DNA of 64,000 bases. It comes from Prorocentrum cordatum. Lineage: Eukaryota > Sar > Dinophyceae > Prorocentrales > Prorocentraceae. Shown here piece by piece: positions 55,940 through 64,000 of the stretch. Under the pieces are notes generated by a model that saw only the letters and a list, made by a program, of their open reading frames with translations, searched no databases and was not told where the DNA came from. The stretch is taken from positions 346,123 to 410,122 of the forward strand of contig CAUYUJ010000858.1 in assembly GCA_963575745.1 (NCBI GenBank). Reading direction: 5' to 3'. Both the position numbers and the translations under genes were made by a program. Position 1 is the stretch's first letter, and the number at the start of each line of letters is the position of its first letter.

Positions 55940-56130
55940 GATGAGGACACTACGGAGGAGGAGGAGGAGGAGGAGGAGGAGGGGGGAGGGGAGGGAAGGG
56001 GAGGGGGAGGGGAGGGAGGACGAGGGGGAGAGGAGGAGGAGGAGGAGGAGGAGGAGGAGGAGGAGGAGAGGAGGAGGAGGAGGAGGAGGGGGAGGGGGAG
56101 GAGGAGCAGATCTCTGGAGGGAGGAGGAGC
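55940..56130. repeat. (GGA)n purine tract
   Basis: GGA triplets with GGGGAGGGG patches. Confidence 0.95.
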
Positions 56131-56993
56131 AGGAGCGAGGCGAGGTGGGAGAGGGATGCGGCGGGGAGGAGAGCCAGATGCACGGGGGCAGGACGGAGGA
56201 AGTGGGGCAGGACGGAGGTCGGAGGAGCGAGGAACTCACGGTGCTCCGCGCGGCGGCTCGTGCCCCTGGCCGCCCCTACGGTTCTGCCGTGCGAGGCAGG
56301 GAGGGGCAGGCCAGGGCTCGAGCCAAACGGTGCTCTGGCGTTCTCGTGGACCCTTTTCGTTTTGCCTTCGCTTCTCAGCAAAGGGCAGAACGAAGACAGA
56401 ACGAGGGAAAAAGAGACCGCAGCGAAAGCGGAACACACTGCTCAGCTCGAGCCTTGGGGCAGGACATGGTGTCGCAGTTTTTGCTCGCGGCCCCCCGGCT
56501 GTTCCAGCAATTCGGAGCGCGGGGGGCGGCGCGGCAGCGAGGGCCAGTCCCAGCTGTCGGGGGCGGGGAGTGATGGCTACGAGAGTATCACAGCTGGGAT
56601 CACGGTATCTTCCCCGACTCCACGGCCCCAATTTTCTTGTTTCGATGCGCTCCCTGGCCCCTCACCCTCATCCGCGCACGTGCCCCAGGCCATGATCTGC
56701 GAGCCCCTCTCTCGGGCGCCCCCTTCCTGGACTCCCCCCGGAGCTCAGAAGCTGTGGGGAACCGCGCAAGAAGCGGCTTCCGAAGATTGTAGATCCTGGC
56801 ATTTGCCAAACAACCTTGTGTGCTCACCAATGATACAGAGCACGCCTACCAAGGGGTTTCGCTCGTGAGTCTGCTCATCTTCTGGGTGGTCCTTCCGGTC
56901 TGCATTTCTGTTTTGTTTTCGCATCGCTCTCGTGATGGCGGTGGTCCTGGAAGCCAGGCACCCGACCACGACTTGTTTTCAGCCCCAGGGCCG
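56131..56993. other. GC-rich stretch with a dispersed repeat
   Basis: 56590-56710 matches 34615-34735 (TCTTGTTTCGATGCG, CGCGCACGTGCCCC, GGCCATGATCTGCG). 56340-56470 carries GGCAGAACGAAGACAGAACG repeats. Plus frames are open but Arg/Gln/Glu-rich. No gene is called. Confidence 0.4.
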
Positions 56994-57400
56994 CGGAGTT
57001 CCCGACAACCCTCCGGGGGACGTGCTGTCGTCCTGCATCCATCGTTGGTGGCCCTGGGGCTCAAAGGTGGGCCTCCTCCTGGCCTCCTCGGTCTCCTCCG
57101 CTCTCCCCCTTGGCCTCCTCCCCTCGGTCTCCTACCCTCTTCCTCCCCCCCTCTCCCCTTGGCCTCCTCCCCTTGGCCTCCTCCCCTTGGCCTCCTCCCC
57201 TTGGCCTCCTCCCCTTGGCCTCCTCTCCTGGGCCTCCTCTGGGCCTCCTCCCCTTGGCCTCCTTCCCCTCTCCCCCATCCGCCGCCCGGGCGCCCGCCGC
57301 CCAGGCACGCGCGGAGGAGCCGCCCACCGGAGTTCCCGACGCACCCTCCCGGGGACGTTTTGCTCGTCCTGGACCCATCTTTGATGGCCCCTGGTTCGAG
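56994..57400. repeat. ~70-bp direct repeat flanking a pyrimidine array
   Basis: CGGAGTTCCCGACAACCCTC (from about 56994) and CGGAGTTCCCGACGCACCCT (from about 57329) both continue through GGGGACGT and GTCCTG, then CCATC(G/T)TTG(G/A)TGGCCC. Between them is an array of CCTTGGCCTCCTCC units (57060-57270). Confidence 0.8.
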
Positions 57401-57571
57401 TAGGGGATCGACCACAGAATTGAATCACCCCAGAATTAAATTTTTCGTCGACCCTTCGGAAACTATTCAGAATTTTCAATCGATTCATGAACATTCGACG
57501 TATTCGTCGTAGATTCGATGGGGGAAACCAATTTGGGTGTCCATCAATTTTGTAGGCGATCCCCTACTCGA
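57396..57571. mobile_element. Foldback (MITE-like) element, family V
   Basis: TCGAGTAGGGGATCG at 57396-57410 is the exact reverse complement of 57557-57571. Weaker matching continues inwards (ACCACAGAATTGA against CCTACAAAATTGA). The interior is AT-rich with TTCGAC and ATTCGA motifs. It is immediately followed by the family II element. Confidence 0.8.
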
Positions 57572-57775
57572 CTGGTCGAAGAAAAACAAAACCATGTACC
57601 TAAACTTTTGGCGCTCCGCGCGGATTGCTCGGATCGGCGCCTGGGGCCCCCCCGGCTGCGCCTCCGGCGCCGCCCCTGGCGCGCTCCGCCCGCCAGCGAG
57701 GGGGGTCTAGCGCGGATCCAAGAAATCCGCGCGCGGAGCGCCAAAAGTTTATGCTTATGGCTTCTTTGTCGGAGG
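57565..57775. mobile_element. Foldback (MITE-like) element, family II, copy b
   Basis: Left arm TAAACTTTTGGCGCTCCGCG then CGGATT (57601-57626); the right arm, in reverse complement, reads TAAACTTTTGGCGCTCCGCG then CGCGGATTTCTTGGATC. The centre shares GGCGCCGCCCCTGGCGCGCT with copy a. The outer left end GGTCGAAGAAAAAC resembles TGTCGAAGAGGAAAC of copy a. Confidence 0.85.
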
Positions 57776-58045
57776 TTGATAGACCTCCTACCCTGACACG
57801 TCGATCAGCGAATTGGCCGTTCCCGGTTCGCGAGAGGGCGTCGCGGCCGTCATCCGTGCGGGTCCAGGCCCGTCGGTTTCGGTCCGAGGCTCGTCCACCG
57901 CTGGGAAGTCCGCGCGGAGCGCCACACGTTGATGTTCACGGCGTTTATTTCTTCTTCGACCACAGCGGGCCTCAGAGGCCGAGATCGCCAGAGGAGGATT
58001 CCGCGCGGGGCGCCAAACGTTTCTGCTCGTGGCGTCTGCTTCCTC
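57776..58045. repeat. Two solo arms of family II
   Basis: TCCGCGCGGAGCGCCACACG at 57908 and TCCGCGCGGGGCGCCAAACG at about 57996 repeat the right arm of copy b and continue (T/C)TT...GTGGCG(T). Both are followed by TTC-rich sequence. They look like arm duplications or remnants of two more elements. Confidence 0.7.
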
Positions 58046-58358
58046 CTCCTGCCACGGCGGGCCCCGGAGGCCGAGGGCCGCCCCGAGCTCTGGGGCAGGC
58101 CGCTCCCCCGCCCCCCGCTCCGCCCCTGCAGCCCCGCCGCGCGGTGCGGCCGAGGAGGCGCCCGCCGAGGCGGAGCCCGCGGGGAGGCCGGCCGGCACGC
58201 GGAAGAAGGCGCGCCCGGCGCCTACGTTCAGGAGGGGTAGGATGCCCACAGACACAATGGATCGTCGACTCCCAGGATCATCTGCGAAATGCTGGGAAGC
58301 GGGTGGGAAGACGAAAACCCCAAAAAACATGGAAGCATATAGGGAATCCTGTTATTAG
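58046..58358 (+). CDS. Conserved fragment: RKKARPAP block plus RRG-TDT-GGKTKT block
   Basis: Open from upstream to a TAG at 58356-58358, with no ATG before 58243, so the start is unknown. It reads EEAPAEAEPAGRPAGTRKKA then RPAPTFRRGRMPTDTMDRRL and EAGGKTKTPKNMEAYRESCY. The first block is shared with the 1.4-kb array (GRPAGKRKKARPAP). The second block is shared with 40948-41382. Basic and Pro/Ala-rich, it could be a nuclear-targeted tail. Probably a gene end caught up in repeats. Confidence 0.4.
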
Positions 58359-58420
58359 TGTGCATTTGTGTGTGTGTGTGTGTGTGTGTGTCCCTGGGCA
58401 CCCTCATACGTACGCGCCGT
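58229..58420. repeat. Dispersed repeat shared with 41122-41335, copy b
   Basis: See copy a. The tail here contains a (TG)n run (58362-58390) and then TGTGTCCCTGGGCACCCTCA. Confidence 0.7.
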
Positions 58421-58550
58421 AGAGCGGCCCTCCATTCCCCCCCCCTCCATCCCCTCCATTCTCCCGCCCTCTCTCTCCGCCTTCCTTTCCTTCCCTTACC
58501 TTGGGCCTCCTCCCCTCCGTCCCTCCGTCCTCCGTCCCTCGTGGCAGGGG
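58405..58550. repeat. Truncated first unit of the 1.4-kb array
   Basis: TACGCGCCGTAGAGCGGCCC through GTCCCTCGTGGC matches the middle of the array unit (59190-59310), then jumps to the array junction GGGATGGGCT. About 650 bp found in the other units are missing at the join. Confidence 0.8.
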
Positions 58551-59182
58551 GGGATGGGCTCAGGGGGGGGTGCATCGACCCCCAATCGCCTGTTGATTGC
58601 CGATTGGGGCCGGGTAGCTCGCCCTGACCTGGAGCGTGCGGATTCGCTGTCGAGGACCTGTCACCGACGTTTCCCCCTTTGAGCCAGTCCCCCCGTAACG
58701 TTCCCCCCTCACGTCGGTTTCGACACGGGTTCGACTTAGAGACTTAGAATCGACGCGCGCGTTCGACATGGATTCGACGCGGATGGCGGAACGATGGGAC
58801 ATGCAAGCATGCAAGCCCCCCCCCCCAGAGATGCAGCATACTTTTCCCCTCCGTTCTTTTCTCGCTCCGCTTCCCCTCCTCCCCTCCCCTCTCCGTCGTT
58901 CAGTCATTTTCGGTCTCTGGGGGCCCCTACGAGGCTCGGACGCCCCAAACAGCGGCTCGGGTTGAAGAGCCGTTCCTTCGGAAAGCACTGGGGGGGTCCG
59001 AGCAAATGGAGACATCGGATCTCCGGGCTCTCCCCTTCCGCCCGATCCATCCACCCCCTCCCTTTCCCCCCCCCAAAGCGCGCCCAGCGCGTTGAGCGCG
59101 CCTAGGCGCCGTAGAGCTGCCGAGGCGCGCCTGGGCGCCGTAGAGCCGCCCAGGCCCGCCTAGGCGCAGTCTAGCGTTGCCT

Positions 59183-59623
59183 ATGCGCGCCTACATACGC
59201 GCCGTAGGGCGGCCCTCCAGCCCCTCCATCTCCCGCCCTCTCTCTCCGCCTTCCTTGCCTTCCCTCCCCTTGGGCCTCCTGCCCTGCGTCCCTCCGTCCT
59301 CCGTCCCTCGTGGCCTCGGCCCCTCTCCCCCTCCGCCGCCCGCGGCGCCCGCCGCCCAGGCGCGCGCGGAGGAGCGGCCCGCGGAGGAGGAGCCCGCGGA
59401 GGCCGAGGTGCCGGCGGGGAGGCCGGCTGGCAAGCGGAAGAAGGCGCGCCCGGCGCCTCCGCTCGGCGGCGAGCGGGGGGGGACGATGAGAAGGAGAAGG
59501 CCTCAGCAGAAGGCGGCGGGGCTTCACAGGAGGCCTCCCGCCTGCTGGGGCGTCCGTTGCGTCTTCGGGGGAGGCACGGACAGGCTGGGCTCGAAAGCCG
59601 TCCACAGATCCTGCCCAATTTGA
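59183..59623 (+). CDS. Frame repeated in each array unit (GRPAGKRKKARPAP protein), ~146 aa
   Basis: From the ATG at 59183 (MRAYIRAVGRPSSPSISRPL) to the TGA at 59621-59623. It contains AQARAEERPAEEEPAEAEVP, GRPAGKRKKARPAP and a Cys/Arg-rich end (RPPACWGVRCVFGGGTDRLG). Units 3 (61996-62436) and 4 (63376-63816) keep the same frame. In unit 2 (60591-61028) one lost C and two lost G shift and then restore the frame, changing about 20 residues in between. The minus strand is open as well, so coding status is unproven. The related block at 58.1 kb in the same frame is the best support. Confidence 0.3.
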   Translation: MRAYIRAVGRPSSPSISRPLSPPSLPSLPLGLLPCVPPSSVPRGLGPSPPPPPAAPAAQARAEERPAEEEPAEAEVPAGRPAGKRKKARPAPPLGGERGGTMRRRRPQQKAAGLHRRPPACWGVRCVFGGGTDRLGSKAVHRSCPI

Positions 59624-59760
59624 ACAGGGTTCACCGTCTGCGTCGCCGCGGACGTTGTCCGCGTGAGGCAGAAGGCCGGCCGCCCAACACAGCTGCCACT
59701 GCCAGTTGTGGACCACGTTTGCTTCTGGGCATCGTGCCATGTTTTTATTCTTCGCACCCG
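59611..59760 (-). pseudogene. Gene fragment inside each array unit
   Basis: On the minus strand the frame DNVRGDADGEPCSNWAG and the frame TTSAATQTVNPVQIGQ match the fragment at 32.7 kb. The same block recurs in the other units at about 61014, 62423 and 63803. It was therefore captured before the array expanded. The source gene is unknown. Confidence 0.45.
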
Positions 59761-62700
59761 TTTCGGGCGTTCACATTCGGCGGGGATGCGTTCAATGTGG
59801 GCAAGTTTGCGAGAGTTTTCGGACATGTTCGAGTCCCAGGGTGGTTTCCATCAGCTGCGCCTCGTTGAGGGCCTTCCTGGGGTTGCCAGAATCGTTCCGA
59901 ACGGCCGCCTGAGGCCCGAGTTATGGCCCCAAAGCCAGCGATCTTCTCCCAGGGCAGGGGGGGATGGGCTCAGGGGGGGTGCATCGACACCCAACCGCCT
60001 GTTGATTGCCGATTGGGGCCGGGTAGCTCGCCCTGACCTGGAGCGTGCGGATTCGCTGTCGAGGACCTGTCACCGACGTTTCCCCCTTTGAGCCAGTCCC
60101 CCCGTAACGTTCCCCCCTCACGTCGGTTTCGACACGGGTTCGACTTAGAGACTTAGAATCGACGCGCGCGTTCGACATGGATTCGACGCGGATGGCGGAA
60201 CGATGGGACATGCAAGCATGCAAGCCCCCCCCCCAGAGATGCAGCATACTTTTCCCCTCCGTTCTTTTCTCGCTCCGCTTCCCCTCCTCCCCTCCCCTCT
60301 CCGTCGTTCAGTCATTTTCGGTCTCTGGGGGCCCCTACGAGGCTCGGACGCCCCAAACAGCGGCTCGGATTGAAGAGCCGTTCCTTCGGAAAGCACTGGG
60401 GGGGTCCGAGCAAATGGAGACATCGGATCTCCGGGCTCTCCCCTTCCGCCCGATCCATCCACCCCCTCCCTTTCCCCCCCCCAAAGCGCGCCCAGCGCGT
60501 TGAGCGCGCCTAGGCGCCGTAGAGCTGCCGAGGCGCGCCTGGGCGCCGTAGAGCCGCCCAGGCCCGCCTAGGCGCAGTCTAGCGTTGCCTATGCGCGCCT
60601 ACATACGCGCCGTAGGGCGGCCCTCCAGCCCCTCCATCTCCCGCCCTCTCTCTCCGCCTTCCTTGCCTTCCCTCCCCTTGGGCCTCCTGCCCTGCGTCCC
60701 TCCGTCCTCCGTCCCTCGTGGCCTCGGCCCCTCTCCCCCTCCGCCGCCCGCGGCGCCCGCCGCCCAGGCGCGCGCGGAGGAGCGGCCCGCGGAGGAGGAG
60801 CCCGCGGAGGCCGAGGTGCCGGCGGGGAGGCCGGCTGGCAAGCGGAAGAAGGCGCGCCGGCGCCTCCGCTCGGCGGCGAGCGGGGGGACGATGAGAAGGA
60901 GAAGGCCTCAGCAGAAGTCGGCGGGGCTTCACAGGAGGCCTCCCGCCTGCTGGGGCGTCCGTTGCGTCTTCGGGGGAGGCACGGACAGGCTGGGCTCGAA
61001 AGCCGTCCACAGATCCTGCCCAATTTGAACAGGGTTCACCGTCTGCGTCGCCGCGGACGTTGTCCGCGTGAGGCAGAAGGCCGGCCGCCCAACACAGCTG
61101 CCACTGCCAGTTGTGGACCACGTTTGCTTCTAGGCATCGTGCCATGTTTTTATTCTTCGCACCCGTTTCGGGCGTTCACATTCGGCGGGGATGCGTTCAA
61201 TGTGGGCAAGTTTGCGAGAGTTTTCGGACATGTTCGAGTCCCAGGGTGGTTTCCATCAGCTGCGCCTCGTTGAGGGCCTTCCTGGGGTTGCCAGAATCTT
61301 TCCGAACGGCCGCCTGAGGTCCGAGTTATGGCCCCAAAGCCAGCGATCTTCTCCCAGGGCAGCGGGGGATGGGCTCAGGGGGGGTGCATCGACACCCAAC
61401 CGCCTGTTGATTGCCGATTGGGGCCGGGTAGCTCGCCCTGACCTGGAGCGTGCGGATTCGCTGTCGAGGACCTGTCACCGACGTTTCCCCCTTTGAGCCA
61501 GTCCCCCCGTAACGTTCCCCCCTCACGTCGGTTTCGACACGGGTTCGACTTAGAGACTTAGAATCGACGCGCGCGTTCGACATGGATTCGACGCGGATGG
61601 CGGAACGATGGGACATGCAAGCATGCAAGCCCCCCCCCCAGAGATGCAGCATACTTTTCCCCTCCGTTCTTTTCTCGCTCCGCTTCCCCTCCTCCCCTCC
61701 CCTCTCCGTCGTTCAGTCATTTTCGGTCTCTGGGGGCCCCTACGAGGCTCGGACGCCCCAAACAGCGGCTCGGGTTGAAGAGCCGTTCCTTCGGAAAGCA
61801 CTGGGGGGGTCCGAGCAAATGGAGACATCGGATCTCCGGGCTCTCCCCTTCCGCCCGATCCATCCACCCCCTCCCTTTCCCCCCCCCAAAGCGCGCCCAG
61901 CGCGTTGAGCGCGCCTAGGCGCCGTAGAGCTGCCGAGGCGCGCCTGGGCGCCGTAGAGCCGCCCAGGCCCGCCTAGGCGCAGTCTAGCGTTGCCTATGCG
62001 CGCCTACATACGCGCCGTAGGGCGGCCCTCCAGCCCCTCCATCTCCCGCCCTCTCTCTCCGCCTTCCTTGCCTTCCCTCCCCTTGGGCCTCCTGCCCTGC
62101 GTCCCTCCGTCCTCCGTCCCTCGTGGCCTCGGCCCCTCTCCCCCTCCGCCGCCCGCGGCGCCCGCCGCCCAGGCGCGCGCGGAGGAGCGGCCCGCGGAGG
62201 AGGAGCCCGCGGAGGCCGAGGTGCCGGCGGGGAGGCCGGCTGGCAAGCGGAAGAAGGCGCGCCCGGCGCCTCCGCTCGGCGGCGAGCGGGGGGGGACGAT
62301 GAGAAGGAGAAGGCCTCAGCAGAAGGCGGCGGGGCTTCACAGGAGGCCTCCCGCCTGCTGGGGCGTCCGTTGCGTCTTCGGGGGAGGCACGGACAGGCTG
62401 GGCTCGAAAGCCGTCCACAGATCCTGCCCAATTTGAACAGGGTTCACCGTCTGCGTCGCCGCGGACGTTGTCCGCGTGAGGCAGAAGGCCGGCCGCCCAA
62501 CACAGCTGCCACTGCCAGTTGTGGACCACGTTTGCTTCTGGGCATCGTGCCATGTTTTTATTCTTCGCACCCGTTTCGGGCGCGTTCAATGTGGGCAAGT
62601 TTGCGAGAGTTTTCGGACATGTTCGAGTCCCAGGGTGGTTTCCATCAGCTGCGCCTCGTTGAGGGCCTTCCTGGGGTTGCCAGAATCGTTCCGAACGGCC

Positions 62701-64000
62701 GCCTGAGGCCCGAGTTATGGCCCCAAAGCCAGCGATCTTCTCCCAGGGCAGCGGGGGATGGGCTCAGGGGGGGTGCATCGACACCCAACCGCCTGTTGAT
62801 TGCCGATTGGGGCCCGGTAGCTCGCCCTGACCTGGAGCGTGCGGATTCGCTGTCGAGGACCTGTCACCGACGTTTCCCCCTTTGAGCCAGTCCCCCCGTA
62901 ACGTTCCCCCCTCACGTCGGTTTCGACACGGGTTCGACTTAGAGACTTAGAATCGACGCGCGCGTTCGACATGGATTCGACGCGGATGGCGGAACGATGG
63001 GACATGCAAGCCCCCCCCCCCAGAGATGCAGCATACTTTTCCCCTCCGTTCTTTTCTCGCTCCGCTTCCCCTCCTCCCCTCCCCTCTCCGTCGTTCAGTC
63101 ATTTTCGGTCTCTGGGGGCCCCTACGAGGCTCGGACGCCCCAAACAGCGGCTCGGGTTGAAGAGCCGTTCCTTCGGAAAGCACTGGGGGGGTCCGAGCAA
63201 ATGGAGACATCGGATCTCCGGGCTCTCCCCTTCCGCCCGATCCATCCACCCCCTCCCTTTCCCCCCCAAAGCGCGCCCAGCGCGTTGAGCGCGCCTAGGC
63301 GCCGTAGAGCTGCCGAGGCGCGCCTGGGCGCCGTAGAGCCGCCCAGGCCCGCCTAGGCGCAGTCTAGCGTTGCCTATGCGCGCCTACATACGCGCCGTAG
63401 GGCGGCCCTCCAGCCCCTCCATCTCCCGCCCTCTCTCTCCGCCTTCCTTGCCTTCCCTCCCCTTGGGCCTCCTGCCCTGCGTCCCTCCGTCCTCCGTCCC
63501 TCGTGGCCTCGGCCCCTCTCCCCCTCCGCCGCCCGCGGCGCCCGCCGCCCAGGCGCGCGCGGAGGAGCGGCCCGCGGAGGAGGAGCCCGCGGAGGCCGAG
63601 GTGCCGGCGGGGAGGCCGGCTGGCAAGCGGAAGAAGGCGCGCCCGGCGCCTCCGCTCGGCGGCGAGCGGGGGGGGACGATGAGAAGGAGAAGGCCTCAGC
63701 AGAAGGCGGCGGGGCTTCACAGGAGGCCTCCCGCCTGCTGGGGCGTCCGTTGCGTCTTCGGGGGAGGCACGGACAGGCTGGGCTCGAAAGCCGTCCACAG
63801 ATCCTGCCCAATTTGAACAGGGTTCACCGTCTGCGTCGCCGCGGACGTTGTCTGCGTGAGGCAGAAGGCCGGCCGCCCAACACAGCTGCCACTGCCAGTT
63901 GTGGACCACGTTTGCTTCTGGGCATCGTGCCATGTTTTTATTCTTCGCACCCACTTTGGGCGTTCACATTCGGCGGGGATGCGTTCAATGTGGGCAAGTT

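Larger units (their letters stand above)
58551..64000. repeat. ~1.4-kb tandem array, 3.9 units, runs off the window
   Basis: Units start with GGGATGGGCTCAGGGGGG at 58551, 59961, 61366 and 62755, with lengths 1410, 1405, 1389 and at least 1246 bp. Copies are nearly identical. Differences seen: a 19-bp deletion in unit 3 near 62581, an 8-bp deletion of a doubled GCATGCAA in unit 4 near 63010, a 1-bp plus 2-bp deletion in unit 2 (60858-60890), and a few substitutions such as TCTGCGTGAG in unit 4. Within each unit are GCGCGCCTAGGCGCCGTAGAG subrepeats, a CT-rich stretch, an Ala/Glu/Pro-rich frame and the gene fragment shared with 32.7 kb. Confidence 0.97.

Overview
This window looks like nuclear DNA from a GC-rich eukaryote with a very repeat-rich genome, most likely a dinoflagellate (inference). 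The grounds are: no prokaryotic operon structure; long microsatellites (CGT, GGA, GAT, ACT, TG, GA, TA); nested minisatellites; several families of short foldback elements; scattered, broken, intron-poor coding fragments; and a 19-base sequence at 5558-5576 that matches both 8-base flanks of the conserved dinoflagellate trans-spliced leader, with a shortened core. No complete housekeeping gene, rRNA, tRNA or CRISPR array was found. Most long open frames are by-products of high GC content or of triplet repeats, so only a few coding calls are made, with modest confidence.

Layout. 0.2-5.5 kb: CT-rich and ~86-bp tandem repeats, CGT and GGA tracts, and two abutting foldback elements (3.85-4.19 kb). 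5.5-10.05 kb: spliced-leader-like relic followed by an alanine-rich coiled-coil frame, then GC-rich degenerate repeats. 10.2-20.4 kb: three copies of a ~1.2-kb composite repeat bounded by CCCACCAGCCC / GGGCTGGTGGG (one truncated), a broken gene with an endonuclease/exonuclease/phosphatase-like domain (14.2-16.4 kb), a 20-bp motif repeated inside and outside that gene, a 72-bp satellite, and a copy of the composite repeat sitting inside an ACT microsatellite. 21.3-26.5 kb: 150-bp and ~105-bp tandem arrays around a small low-repeat, gene-like island (22.4-23.35 kb). 27.6-31.6 kb: a ~1.3-kb higher-order repeat, three units, rich in GCGC and carrying an acidic frame. 31.6-42 kb: foldback elements, purine/pyrimidine tracts, 152-bp and 84-bp tandem repeats, and small coding fragments. 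42-47.8 kb: GGA/GAT tracts and about 1.1 kb of almost strictly alternating purine-pyrimidine DNA. 47.8-54 kb: the most gene-like stretch, with degenerate coding sequence on both strands. 54.5-56.1 kb: a 1.2-kb GAT tract. 57.4-58.4 kb: foldback elements and a short conserved coding fragment. 58.4 kb to the end: almost four copies of a ~1.4-kb, nearly identical tandem repeat that runs off the window and contains a fragment related to a single-copy stretch at 32.7 kb.

No pathway can be assembled from these pieces. The window is best read as a gene-poor landscape of mobile and satellite sequence that captured pieces of expressed genes, some apparently through processed RNA. The observations most worth checking are the leader relic, the in-frame 20-bp GASQPA motif, the foldback families and their side-by-side placement, the composite repeat in the ACT tract, and the 1.4-kb array with its captured gene fragment.
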